From: Sodalinema lacuna_A
Lineage (GTDB): Bacteria > Cyanobacteriota > Cyanobacteriia > Cyanobacteriales > Geitlerinemataceae
Assembly: GCA_900149785.2 (NCBI GenBank)
Contig: FSSI02000023.1
Span: forward strand, 10,480 to 74,479
Length of the DNA: 64,000 nucleotides
Reading direction: 5' to 3'
Under the pieces are notes generated by a model. That model saw only the letters and a program-made list of their open reading frames with translations, did no database searches and was not told where the DNA came from. Each line of letters starts with the position of its first letter. Position 1 is the stretch's first letter. The position numbers and the translations under genes were made by a program. Positions 42,311 to 50,492 of the stretch are shown piece after piece.

Positions 42311-42943
42311 CTAGGAGGCTTTGGACATTTCGTTAGCGCGAACGGCTCCGTTGTCTCCAGATTTACGGGGTTGAATCACACCATAGCCTCCGTGGTTCCG
42401 TTCATAGATGACGTTGATTTCTCCACTGTCGCAGTTGCGGAACACATAGAAATCGTGGTCAACCAGTTGTAGTTGTTCCAAGGCTTCATCGGCCGTCATC
42501 GGCGGCATGGCAAAATATTTAGTGCGCACCACTTCAGCAGGAAGTTCCACGGCGCGATCGCCGATGAGATCTTCCGTCACGCCATCGGAGTTGGACACCA
42601 CGTCCGCCAACACCTCGGTGGTTTTGCCTTGAGTGTGCAACTTGCGATTGCGTTTTTCTTTGTACTTGCGCAACTGGCGAGCAATCTTGTCAGCGACTAA
42701 ATCAATGCTGGCATACATCGACTCGCTTCCTTCTTGAGCGCGAATGACGGTTCCATTGGCGTAGATTGTCACCTCGGCAGACTGATTGGCGGCAATGCGA
42801 GGATTACGAGCGACGGACAAATGAACATCAACTTCAGTGGTCAACGTTTCAAAATGACTCACCGCTTTCTCGATCTTTTCATCGACATATTCGCGAATCG
42901 CGTCGGTGATTTCGAAATTCTTGCCTTGGATAACTAATTTCAT
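42311..42943 (-). CDS. lrtA: Ribosome hibernation promoting factor, long form (LrtA)
   Basis: The 210-residue protein has the ribosome-binding N-terminal domain (MKLVIQGKNFEITDAIREYVDEKIEKA ... VDVHLSVARNPRIAANQSAEVTIYANG), a linker with KRNRKLHTQGK and the C-terminal dimerisation domain VVRTKYFAMPPMTADEALEQLQLVDHDFYVFRN. This is the long HPF found in cyanobacteria as light-repressed LrtA, which joins ribosomes into inactive dimers in the dark or in stationary phase. A 39-codon upstream extension is open but is not part of the family; it lies in the leader, which in other cyanobacteria is regulatory. Confidence 0.93.
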   Translation of the reverse strand: MKLVIQGKNFEITDAIREYVDEKIEKAVSHFETLTTEVDVHLSVARNPRIAANQSAEVTIYANGTVIRAQEGSESMYASIDLVADKIARQLRKYKEKRNRKLHTQGKTTEVLADVVSNSDGVTEDLIGDRAVELPAEVVRTKYFAMPPMTADEALEQLQLVDHDFYVFRNCDSGEINVIYERNHGGYGVIQPRKSGDNGAVRANEMSKAS

Positions 42944-43250
42944 GTCGTAAAGTTCCCGCTCGATAACCGATTTTCTAAAAAGCAAGGGGCGATCGCCCTC
43001 CGTGACCTGATATCCAAGTGGTTCCTGAAAGTCCAGCGGGGCGGGGATTGCCGCCTTCATGAGTCAGTACTCTGCTTGGAGGGTTATCTGGAGAGGGTGA
43101 ACCTATCCCGTTACTTTCCTTACCCTTATTGTATTGTGAATCGTCAGGAGGCTGAACGTCCCTTTAAAATCCTTTGCAATCCTTGACAATTCGTGATTGG
43201 ATTTGCCGATTTTAGCCACGATTCTTGCTGAAAACCCCTTGCTTTTTTTG
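42944..43250. promoter_or_regulatory. Divergent lrtA / lipB upstream region
   Basis: The 307 bases hold no gene. On the minus side they form the lrtA leader and promoter; lrtA leaders control transcript stability by light in other cyanobacteria. An in-frame ATG lies at 43060. On the plus side AT-rich sequence near 43128-43140 may serve lipB. No clear -10/-35 pair can be assigned. Confidence 0.45.
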
Positions 43251-44006
43251 ATGATGTTTAGTACCACTTCACGGCAACGAGTTCACATTCTCTGGTTCCA
43301 AGGCTTGATCCCTTATTCAATTGCATGGGAACTTCAGCGGTCGTTATTTGAAGCCCGCCGCGATTGTCCTCAACTTGAGGATGTTTTATTGTTGTTGGAG
43401 CATCCCCCTGTCTATACCCTAGGACGAGGAGCCGATGCGAAGTTCTTACAGTTTAACCCTGAATGCTCAGACCGGGAAGTCCATCGCATTGAACGGGGGG
43501 GAGAAGTGACGTACCATTGTCCGGGGCAACTGGTGGGCTACCCCATCCTTAACCTGAAGCGACATCAACCGGATTTGCATGAGTACTTACGCCAGCTCGA
43601 AGCCAGTCTCATTCTGGCTTTGGCTAAGTTTAAGCTGCCAGGGGAACGGGTGGCCGGCCTGACCGGCGTTTGGCTGGAGGGCCAGAAAGTGGCGGCCATC
43701 GGCATTCAGGTAAGTCGTTGGATCACCTGTCATGGCTTCGCTCTCAATGTTTGCCCCGATTTACGAGGATTTCGCGATATCGTCCCCTGTGGCATCAGCG
43801 ATCGCCCTGTGGGCAGTCTACAGCAGTGGTTACCAGATCTCACTGTCCCGGACGTGGTTCCCGCTATCATTGAGGCCTTTAGCGAAATTTTTAGCCTTGA
43901 TGCTCAACTCTACTCAATAGACGGAGAGATTCCCGAGGATCTCTGGCAGCGTCTTGTAACGGGCAAACCCAACTCAGACGAGTTAAGGAAGACTCAAGCC
44001 TGCTAA
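43251..44006 (+). CDS. lipB: Octanoyltransferase
   Basis: LipB moves octanoyl groups from acyl carrier protein to lipoate-dependent enzymes. The 251-residue protein shows HPPVYTLGRGADAKFLQF, IERGGEVTYHCPGQLVGYPIL (the family signature), the catalytic Lys in EGQKVAAIGIQVSRWITCHGFALNV and the Cys in DIVPCGISDRPVGSL. Two ATGs at 43251 and 43254 are possible starts; a TTG 18 codons further up is open but unlikely. It is divergent from lrtA. Confidence 0.93.
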   Translation: MMFSTTSRQRVHILWFQGLIPYSIAWELQRSLFEARRDCPQLEDVLLLLEHPPVYTLGRGADAKFLQFNPECSDREVHRIERGGEVTYHCPGQLVGYPILNLKRHQPDLHEYLRQLEASLILALAKFKLPGERVAGLTGVWLEGQKVAAIGIQVSRWITCHGFALNVCPDLRGFRDIVPCGISDRPVGSLQQWLPDLTVPDVVPAIIEAFSEIFSLDAQLYSIDGEIPEDLWQRLVTGKPNSDELRKTQAC

Positions 44007-44340
44007 CTAGATTCTGACCCCTGTGGCAAGGCTATCACAGCATGGGTTACAACAATTGCAAAGTTTAGGCGATCGTTTTACAAGGCACTCAAAACTCAGA
44101 CTAGGATCACAGTAGAGCGATCGCAGATTCCCTCACTCTAGCCAGTCGCCATTGAATGGCCGAGGAGGGATCAAGGATTTGAACTGATTGGAACATCTCA
44201 TTGCCCTGGCGATCGTTGCCCCAACATCATAACGGCCAAGATCATAGCCAAGATCATGCCCAAGATCATGCCCAAAATCGAGCACCATCGAGCGATCGCT
44301 TAGATAGTCACGCTACTGCTTGATGTTCTTTCCCTAAACT
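44007..44340. other. 334-base intergenic region before the histidine kinase
   Basis: No gene is seen. It contains several HIP1 sites and a tandem 12-bp repeat AAGATCATGCCC (about 44231-44277, three and a half units). Confidence 0.55.
44231..44277. repeat. 12-bp tandem repeat AAGATCATGCCC
   Basis: Three clear units and one degenerate unit, about 65-110 bases upstream of the kinase start. Confidence 0.8.
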
Positions 44341-46593
44341 ATGGACAGTTTCCATCCCCGTCTACCTCAGCAAAGACTCCCACTCGCAACCTTTGACAGC
44401 TTGCGAGTTTGGGTTGAACAAACCGCCCGAGATGATGACGAGGAGGCCATCGTCTTAACCGAACGTGCGGTACGGGTTCATTCTCTCCCCCATGTCGGTC
44501 AATTTACCCTTGGTGTATCGCCCCAGTTTTGTGCCATTGTCTGGGCCAATCCTCAAGATGAAACCCTATTAAGCGTTGGGTTTAGCTTGGAGCGTGATCA
44601 GCTGCAAACGTTCCTCGAAGACTGTCCTCTGAAAACGCCCCAACGCAATCGAGCGTTGAAACGACTGCAAGGGTATCAACCGCAACCGGACTATCACAGT
44701 CAAGTAACCCTCAACTTAGCCCAATTTATCAGCGATCGCAGTCCCTCAAGACCGGCCATGCCTTCCCCTCAAACCGCCAAACCCGCCACAACCTGTCAAC
44801 CCGTTGAAGATGCCCTGCAACACCATCGACAGCAAGAGCAACTCCTCAACCAAGTGACAACCCAAACCTGTCAGAGTGTTGCCCTGGCCGTGTTAATCTC
44901 CAATACCGTCGATCGCGTCCGTCGTTTTTTAGAACTCGATCGCCTCTGTATCTATCAATTTGACAACTACAATCAGGACGATCACACCGGCACTCCCCCC
45001 GGCCGCCGCCGGGATTGCATGACCTACGAAGCCCTACGCCATGAGGGATTGGCCTCAGTTCTCTCCCGTCAAGATAGCCAACATTGGCAGTTTCTCAATC
45101 AGTTCCGCGATCGCTATGAACGGGGAGATACTCTCATTTTGAAGTCTGAAGCGTTCGACTCCCAACTCCCCGAGACGAGTCAACAGTATCTCCAAAAATT
45201 GGGCATCCAAAGCCACCTGAGTGTTCCCATTCGAGTGCAGGGCCATCTCTGGGGAATCTTGCTGGCCCATCAATGCGATCGCCCCCGTCTTTGGCAATCC
45301 CGAGAACAGGAATTTCTCGAACATATCGCCGATCATCTCAGTGTCGCCATCTATCAAGCTCAACTCTACGCCGAAGTTCAGCAACAAAAAGAAACCCTCG
45401 AACAGCGGGTTGAACAACGCACCCAAGACTTACGGGATGCTCTCGTCACGGCCCAGGTGGCGAACCAAACGCGCAGCGACTTTCTGGCCACCGTCAGCCA
45501 TGAACTGCGAACCCCTCTGACCTGCATTATCGGCATGTCCTCAACCCTATTGCGTTGGTCTTTTGGCAATTTAACCCCTAAACAGCGGGACTATATCCAA
45601 AGTATCTATAACAGTGGCGAGCATTTACTCGAACTCATCAACGACTTACTGGATTTATCCCAAAACGAATCGGGTAAAACTGTCTTGAGTTTTTCCGAAT
45701 TTTCCCTCACTCAATTGGCTCAAGAAATGTTTTGCATGATGGTGGATCGAGCCACCGTCAATGGGGTGCATTTAGCACTTGATCTTCAGTTACGGGAACA
45801 TCAAGACCGTCTCTGTGCCGATCGCGATCGCCTCCGGCAGATTCTCTTTAACCTACTGAGTAATGCCATCAAATTCACCGCCACCGGCGGCCAGGCGTTA
45901 TTACGAATTTACTGGCAAGACGATCGCACAGTCGTATTTGAAGTGGCCGATACGGGAATTGGGATTCCTGAGGATCAGCGATCGCTGCTCTTTCAAATGT
46001 TCCGTCAACTCGAGTCCACCTACACCCGTCAATATGGCGGAACCGGCCTGGGCCTAGCCCTCACCAAACAACTCGTTGAACTGCATGGCGGACTGATTAA
46101 AGTTGACTCCGAAGTGGGGGTTGGCTCTAAATTTACCGTACGCCTTCCCTGTCATCGCTCGACAGGGGGCGAGGTTCAGCCGACACCGCCTCCCCCAATT
46201 CCCCTTCCTCCCCGTAAGGGCCATGTGGTTCTCGTGGCGGATCGAGAAGACGAAGCCGTCCTGATTTGCGACCTCCTCACAGCGGCGGGCTATCATACCG
46301 TTTGGATGTTGGACGGATCAACGGCTCTAGAACAGATTAAGATGTTGAAACCCGTGGCGGTGATGATCGATCGCCAACTTCCGGGGATGGATGGCCGTGA
46401 ACTGATTCGGCTGTTACGTCAACTTCCCAACACCGAATCCCTGAAAATTCTCTTAATGAGTGATCCGCTCACCTCGGAGGAGTTAGCCGCCTGTCAAGAG
46501 CAGGGAGCCGATATCTGTTTAATCCATCCGATTGAACCCGAGCAGCTTCTCAATAGCATTATGACACTGTTCGCCAGCCAGCCAGCGATCTGA
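44341..46593 (+). CDS. Hybrid histidine kinase with GAF domain and C-terminal receiver
   Basis: The 750-residue protein has an N-terminal domain of about 110 residues that I do not recognise, a GAF domain (about 165-345; RVRRFLELDRLCIYQFDNYN ... GIQSHLSVPIRVQGHLWGILLAHQC) without a chromophore-binding Cys visible, a coiled helix, and the kinase core with SHELRTPLTCIIG (phospho-His), NLLSNAIKFT, DTGIGIPEDQ and GGTGLGLALTK. The receiver (about 625-745) keeps the Asp in MIDRQLPGMDG and the Ser, but the conserved Lys is replaced (CLIHPIEP). It is soluble. UreE starts three bases past its stop, suggesting cotranscription. Confidence 0.9.
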   Translation: MDSFHPRLPQQRLPLATFDSLRVWVEQTARDDDEEAIVLTERAVRVHSLPHVGQFTLGVSPQFCAIVWANPQDETLLSVGFSLERDQLQTFLEDCPLKTPQRNRALKRLQGYQPQPDYHSQVTLNLAQFISDRSPSRPAMPSPQTAKPATTCQPVEDALQHHRQQEQLLNQVTTQTCQSVALAVLISNTVDRVRRFLELDRLCIYQFDNYNQDDHTGTPPGRRRDCMTYEALRHEGLASVLSRQDSQHWQFLNQFRDRYERGDTLILKSEAFDSQLPETSQQYLQKLGIQSHLSVPIRVQGHLWGILLAHQCDRPRLWQSREQEFLEHIADHLSVAIYQAQLYAEVQQQKETLEQRVEQRTQDLRDALVTAQVANQTRSDFLATVSHELRTPLTCIIGMSSTLLRWSFGNLTPKQRDYIQSIYNSGEHLLELINDLLDLSQNESGKTVLSFSEFSLTQLAQEMFCMMVDRATVNGVHLALDLQLREHQDRLCADRDRLRQILFNLLSNAIKFTATGGQALLRIYWQDDRTVVFEVADTGIGIPEDQRSLLFQMFRQLESTYTRQYGGTGLGLALTKQLVELHGGLIKVDSEVGVGSKFTVRLPCHRSTGGEVQPTPPPPIPLPPRKGHVVLVADREDEAVLICDLLTAAGYHTVWMLDGSTALEQIKMLKPVAVMIDRQLPGMDGRELIRLLRQLPNTESLKILLMSDPLTSEELAACQEQGADICLIHPIEPEQLLNSIMTLFASQPAI

Positions 46594-46596
46594 GTT

Positions 46597-47076
46597 ATGT
46601 CCATTGTGTTAACCCAGCGACAGCATCCCGCTGCGAGTGCGGCCATCTCAGCCGATGACTCCGCCATCTTACAGTTGAGTTTAACGGCTCAAGACCGTCA
46701 ACGTAGCCGTCATCGCTTTACCTGTGATTCCGGGGAGGTGGTGTTTCTGCGGTTGCCCCGTGGTACGGTTCTCCAAGATGGCGATCGCCTCCTCGATGAG
46801 ACGCAACAGCACCAGGTGCAGATTCGCGCCAAACCCGAACCCGTCCTCACCGTGACCGCCTCTGAACCGCTGCATCTGTTGCGGGCGGCCTATCATCTGG
46901 GGAATCGTCATGTTCCCCTAGAGGTGACAGCGGAGTATTTGCGGTTATCTCCTGATCCGGTTTTAGCCGATTTGTTGCAGCATCTCGGCCTGACGGTGAG
47001 GTTACAAACCCTCCCCTTCCAGCCAGAAACAGGAGCTTATGGTCATCCGGGATCTCCTGAGCCTCACCACCATTAA
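46597..47076 (+). CDS. ureE: Urease accessory protein UreE
   Basis: UreE is the nickel chaperone for urease. The 159-residue protein shows the two-domain form: an N-terminal beta domain (RSRHRFTCDSGEVVFLRLPRGTVLQDGDRLL) and the C-terminal metal domain with LLRAAYHLGNRHVPLEV carrying the conserved His, and a tail ending in HHH. No other urease gene lies in the window. It is placed directly behind the histidine kinase. Confidence 0.92.
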   Translation: MSIVLTQRQHPAASAAISADDSAILQLSLTAQDRQRSRHRFTCDSGEVVFLRLPRGTVLQDGDRLLDETQQHQVQIRAKPEPVLTVTASEPLHLLRAAYHLGNRHVPLEVTAEYLRLSPDPVLADLLQHLGLTVRLQTLPFQPETGAYGHPGSPEPHHH

Positions 47077-47158
47077 CCGGCGATAGTGAGAAATCCTAGC
47101 GAGCTGTTGCCCAGACCCCTAAAATAAAGGGAACCACCAGCCTGAGCAACAATCGACC

Positions 47159-48676
47159 ATGGCACGAGATTTACGGGGATTTATTCAGCAACTCGAACAA
47201 CGAGGCCAATTACGACGCATCAGCAGCCTCGTCGACTCCGATTTAGAAATTGCCGAGATTTCTAATCGCCTTTTACAAGCAGGTGGCCCCGCCTTGCTGT
47301 TTGAGAACGTTAAAGGGGCGAAATTCCCCGTGGCCATCAACCTGTTGGGGACTGAACAGCGGGTGTGTTGGGCCATGAATATGGAAAAACCCCAAGAGTT
47401 GGAAGAATTGGGGCAAAAGTTGGGGATGCTGCAACAGCCGAAACCCCCGAAGAAAATTTCTCAGGCGGTGGATTTTGGTAAATTGCTGTTTGATGTGGTG
47501 AAAGCCAAGCCGGGGCGTAACTTCTTTCCTCCCTGTCAGGAGGTGGTGATTGAGGGGGACGAGTTAGATCTCGATAGTATCCCCATGATTCGTCCTTATC
47601 CGGGGGATGCGGGCCGGATTATTACTCTCGGCTTAGTGATTACCAAGGATTGCGAGACGGGAACGCCCAATGTGGGAGTCTATCGCTTGCAACGTCAGTC
47701 CCACAATACGATGACGGTGCATTGGTTGTCGGTGCGGGGTGGCGCTCGTCATTTACGGAAGGCGGCGGAACAGGGTAAGAAGTTGGAGGTGGCGATCGCC
47801 CTAGGGGTCGATCCCTTGATTATTCTGGCGGCGGCGACTCCGATTCCGGTGGATTTATCGGAATGGCTCTTTGCGGGGCTATATGGGGGGTCTGGGGTCT
47901 CTCTAGCGAAATGTAAAACCGTGGATTTGGAAGTTCCAGCCCAGTCCGAGATTGTCTTAGAGGGGACGATTACGCCGGGTGAACAACTCCCCGATGGCCC
48001 CTTTGGCGACCATATGGGCTATTACGGCGGCGTGGAAGATTCGCCCCTGGTGCGGTTCCACTGTATGACGCACCGCAAAGATCCGATTTATCTAACCACC
48101 TTTAGCGGTCGTCCGCCCAAGGAAGAAGCGATGATGGCGATCGCCCTCAACCGCATTTACACCCCCATTTTGCGGCAACAAGTCTCGGAAATTAAGGACT
48201 TTTTCCTACCGATGGAGGCCTTGAGTTACAAGGCGGCGATTATCTCCATTGATAAAGCCTATCCAGGGCAGGCACGACGGGCGGCGTTAGCGTTTTGGAG
48301 TGCTTTACCTCAGTTCACCTATACCAAGTTTGTGATTGTGGTGGACAAGGAGATTAACATTCGCGATCCTCGCCAGGTGGTGTGGGCGATTACCTCGAAA
48401 GTTGATCCGGTTCGGGATGTGTTTATTCTGCCGAATACCCCCTTTGATAGTCTGGATTTCGCCAGTGAGAAGATTGGTTTAGGTGGACGGATGGGCATTG
48501 ATGCGACGACGAAAGTGCCGCCGGAAACGGATCACGATTGGGGGGAACCGCTGGAGTCGGATGAAGATACGGCGGCCATGGTCGATCGCCGTTGGGCAGA
48601 ATATGGTCTAGCGGACATCAATTTGACCGATGTTGACCCCAATTGTTTTGGCTATGAAATGCCCCCCCAACCGTAA
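47159..48676 (+). CDS. ubiD: UbiD family decarboxylase
   Basis: The 505-residue protein is a prenyl-FMN-dependent decarboxylase; in cyanobacteria it probably decarboxylates 4-hydroxybenzoate-type intermediates on the way to plastoquinone. Features are MARDLRGFIQQLEQRGQL, GPALLFENVKG, the PNVGVYRLQRQ segment, GPFGDHMGYYGG and the downstream E-rich region of the active site (LEGTITPGEQLPDGPFGD), with full family length. The matching UbiX is at 59019. Its last 12 codons are duplicated at 49478, beyond the toxin-antitoxin pair. Confidence 0.92.
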   Translation: MARDLRGFIQQLEQRGQLRRISSLVDSDLEIAEISNRLLQAGGPALLFENVKGAKFPVAINLLGTEQRVCWAMNMEKPQELEELGQKLGMLQQPKPPKKISQAVDFGKLLFDVVKAKPGRNFFPPCQEVVIEGDELDLDSIPMIRPYPGDAGRIITLGLVITKDCETGTPNVGVYRLQRQSHNTMTVHWLSVRGGARHLRKAAEQGKKLEVAIALGVDPLIILAAATPIPVDLSEWLFAGLYGGSGVSLAKCKTVDLEVPAQSEIVLEGTITPGEQLPDGPFGDHMGYYGGVEDSPLVRFHCMTHRKDPIYLTTFSGRPPKEEAMMAIALNRIYTPILRQQVSEIKDFFLPMEALSYKAAIISIDKAYPGQARRAALAFWSALPQFTYTKFVIVVDKEINIRDPRQVVWAITSKVDPVRDVFILPNTPFDSLDFASEKIGLGGRMGIDATTKVPPETDHDWGEPLESDEDTAAMVDRRWAEYGLADINLTDVDPNCFGYEMPPQP

Positions 48677-48684
48677 ACCTTTGA
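48642..48684. repeat. 43-bp near-direct repeat, left copy (ubiD 3' end)
   Basis: ATTGTTTTGGCTATGAAATG followed by 23 more bases matches 49478-49520 at 40 of 43 positions. The left copy is the end of ubiD, including the stop and 8 bases after it. Confidence 0.9.
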
Positions 48685-48685
48685 C

Positions 48686-48711
48686 TGTAGGGGCGAACAA
48701 TTTGCGCCCCG
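48686..48711. repeat. Dispersed GTAGGGGCG palindrome
   Basis: TGTAGGGGCGAACAATTTGC pairs imperfectly with itself through GCGCCCC; related to 15780, 3144 and 50409. It lies directly after the left 43-bp copy. Confidence 0.5.
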
Positions 48712-48831
48712 ACCATTGGGTATTTCATGCAATCAACTCATTAGAAATCGGGGGATTATGTAGATACAGCATCCAGAAAGGCGTTCCCATGTTCTACATC
48801 GAAATAAGGTCAAAATAAGGAGAATAGAGTG

Positions 48832-49056
48832 ATGTTACTGCAAAAGATAATTCAAGAATTACAACATATACCAGAAGATAAGCTAACCGAAATTTACGAT
48901 TTAATTCAAGATTTTCGGATAAATTTAAATCAAGAAAAAAGCGTAACCATGACGGTTGAAGAGGAAGAACCACGCCGCCCTGGTTTACTGGTTGGGGAAC
49001 TTTCGGAATCATTTTTTGAACCTTTGCCGGAAGACGAATTACAGCGATGGGAATAA
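48832..49056 (+). CDS. DUF2281-type antitoxin
   Basis: The 74-residue protein starts MLLQKIIQELQHIPEDKLTEIYDLIQDF, the N-terminal helix pair of DUF2281/VapB-like antitoxins, followed by an acidic, Pro-rich C-terminal part (EEEEPRRPGLLVGELSESFFEPLPEDELQRW) suited to wrap around a toxin. A Shine-Dalgarno AAGGAG precedes it. The toxin gene overlaps its end by 10 bases, so the two form an operon. A GTG one codon upstream is a possible alternative start. Confidence 0.85.
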   Translation: MLLQKIIQELQHIPEDKLTEIYDLIQDFRINLNQEKSVTMTVEEEEPRRPGLLVGELSESFFEPLPEDELQRWE

Positions 49057-49457
49057 AATATCTCCTCGACACCCATATTCTCCTTTGGTGGATTTTTGAT
49101 GACCCGAAACTTAAGCCAGAATGCCGAACCATTATTCGTAACCCTGGCCATCAGATTTTCGTCAGCAGCGCTTCTGCATGGGAAATTGCCACCAAATACC
49201 GTATCGGAAAACTCCCAGAAGCGAAGCCTTTAGTTCAAAACTATCCCAGAATTTTAGCACGTGCAAAATTCATAGAACTCACCATCACGGCTGCTCACGC
49301 CTTGAGGGCCGGAAGTCTACCTATTTCCCATCGCGATCCCTTTGATCGAATGCTCATGGCTCAAGCCGAACTCGAAAGCTTGCCAATTCTTACGGAGGAT
49401 AGTGCCTTTCATACGGGTTTAATTCAAGTTATTCCCAAACCTAGACCAAAAATCTGA
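49047..49457 (+). CDS. PIN-domain toxin (VapC-like)
   Basis: The 136-residue ribonuclease toxin has all four acidic positions of the PIN domain: Asp8 (YLLDTHILLWW), Glu46 (SAWEIATK), Asp97 (HRDPFDRMLMAQA) and Asp118 (LPILTEDSAF). Known VapC proteins cleave tRNA or rRNA. It overlaps the antitoxin by 10 bases, and the pair is complete. The C-terminus is directly followed by the second copy of the ubiD 3' end. Confidence 0.9.
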   Translation: MGIKYLLDTHILLWWIFDDPKLKPECRTIIRNPGHQIFVSSASAWEIATKYRIGKLPEAKPLVQNYPRILARAKFIELTITAAHALRAGSLPISHRDPFDRMLMAQAELESLPILTEDSAFHTGLIQVIPKPRPKI

Positions 49458-49477
49458 TGGAGGCGTTAAGTGACAAT

Positions 49478-49520
49478 ATTGTTTTGGCTATGAAATGCCA
49501 CCCCAATCGTAAACCGTTGA
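49478..49520. repeat. 43-bp near-direct repeat, right copy
   Basis: 40 of 43 bases match the ubiD 3' end at 48642. It lies 20 bases after the toxin stop, so the toxin-antitoxin pair is bracketed by the two copies, 836 bases apart. Confidence 0.9.
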
Positions 49521-49560
49521 GAAACCGAGTGTCTCCAAGACACCCGGTTTCTGAATTCGC

Positions 49561-50328
49561 CTAACAGCCCCCAGGACAGGGATTAAAACAACGGACAGCA
49601 TCCCCCGACCTCTCAAATTGCAACGATTCCTCCTCCACATTCGCCCACCAGACTTCGCGAACCTCAGGATAATACTCAGAATCCTCATAACCACGACTGG
49701 TAACGATCGCCATCATCCCAGGAAAACCCTCCCCCTCCAATCGTTCACAAGTCGGCGTCCAAGACTCTCCCGCTGCTAAAGGAGGATAAACCGCCTCAGC
49801 ATCCACGATCGCGAACACCGGATAAGTCCCCCCACCTGGAATCGGTACATCCTCTAAGTGTTTTTGCAAGAGGAGGACCCCTTCGATCTGATCATCCTCA
49901 CTTTGAGCAAACTGCAAGGCATAGCCACAGATCTGACCGCTGGCATCCTCCAAACAGCGGCCAAAGGACTGCCACTCGGGCATCGCCCCCCCCTCCACCC
50001 CCTCTCGTTGTTGTTCAGTCCAACCAAGCCACCACTCCAAATAGCGTACAATCGCCCCAGCCATCGCCTCACGCCTCGTATCACCCTGTTGGGCAAATCC
50101 TTCGGCGGCATCCTTGAGATCGGCGATCGCCCCCTGCCAGTCTTGGATTTCGGTTCGTTCCAGGGCGCGATCGAACTGGGTTTGCGGATTAGCCGCTTGC
50201 GGTGAACTCTGGACTAACTCCCCCGAAGATGCCTCGATTTCCTGGTCTTCAGGAGTTGGACTACAAGCGGCCACTGCAACCGTCATCGCCAACAACGTCA
50301 TGGTTGCGAAACCGTTTAAACCTCTCAT
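49561..50328 (-). CDS. Lipoprotein of unknown function
   Basis: From the ATG at 50328 the 255-residue protein has a lipoprotein signal peptide, MRGLNGFATMTLLAMTVAVA ending in the lipobox VAAC, an acidic linker and a helical part resembling TPR-like helices (QFDRALERTEIQDWQGAIADLKDAAEGF), then a globular C-terminal domain with several Cys and Trp (CEGYALQF-like region, GWTPTCERLEGEGFPGMMAIVTSRGYED). The last Cys residues, CFNPCPGGC, could bind metal or form disulfides. The frame is open 30 codons upstream but without meaning. Confidence 0.7.
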   Translation of the reverse strand: MRGLNGFATMTLLAMTVAVAACSPTPEDQEIEASSGELVQSSPQAANPQTQFDRALERTEIQDWQGAIADLKDAAEGFAQQGDTRREAMAGAIVRYLEWWLGWTEQQREGVEGGAMPEWQSFGRCLEDASGQICGYALQFAQSEDDQIEGVLLLQKHLEDVPIPGGGTYPVFAIVDAEAVYPPLAAGESWTPTCERLEGEGFPGMMAIVTSRGYEDSEYYPEVREVWWANVEEESLQFERSGDAVRCFNPCPGGC

Positions 50329-50408
50329 CTTAAACCTCTCCTCAACGCCTCGCTTCCTGACATCACAATAACTGGTACCTGTTTGCAACAATTCGGGGTG
50401 AAAGAAAG

Positions 50409-50480
50409 GGCGTACCACTTGCGGTTCGCCCCTACATCTTTCCCCTCTTGGGAGGGGTGCCCGGAGGGCGGGGTGGGTTA
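50409..50480. repeat. Dispersed palindromes between lipoprotein gene and gpsA
   Basis: The region carries a GTAGGGGCG-type half palindrome in inverse orientation (50409-50435) and CCCCTCTTGGGAGGGG (50442-50457) followed by a GGGTGGGTTAT sequence, the mirror image of the block at 3093. Confidence 0.5.
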
Positions 50481-50492
50481 TCCGGTGTTCCC

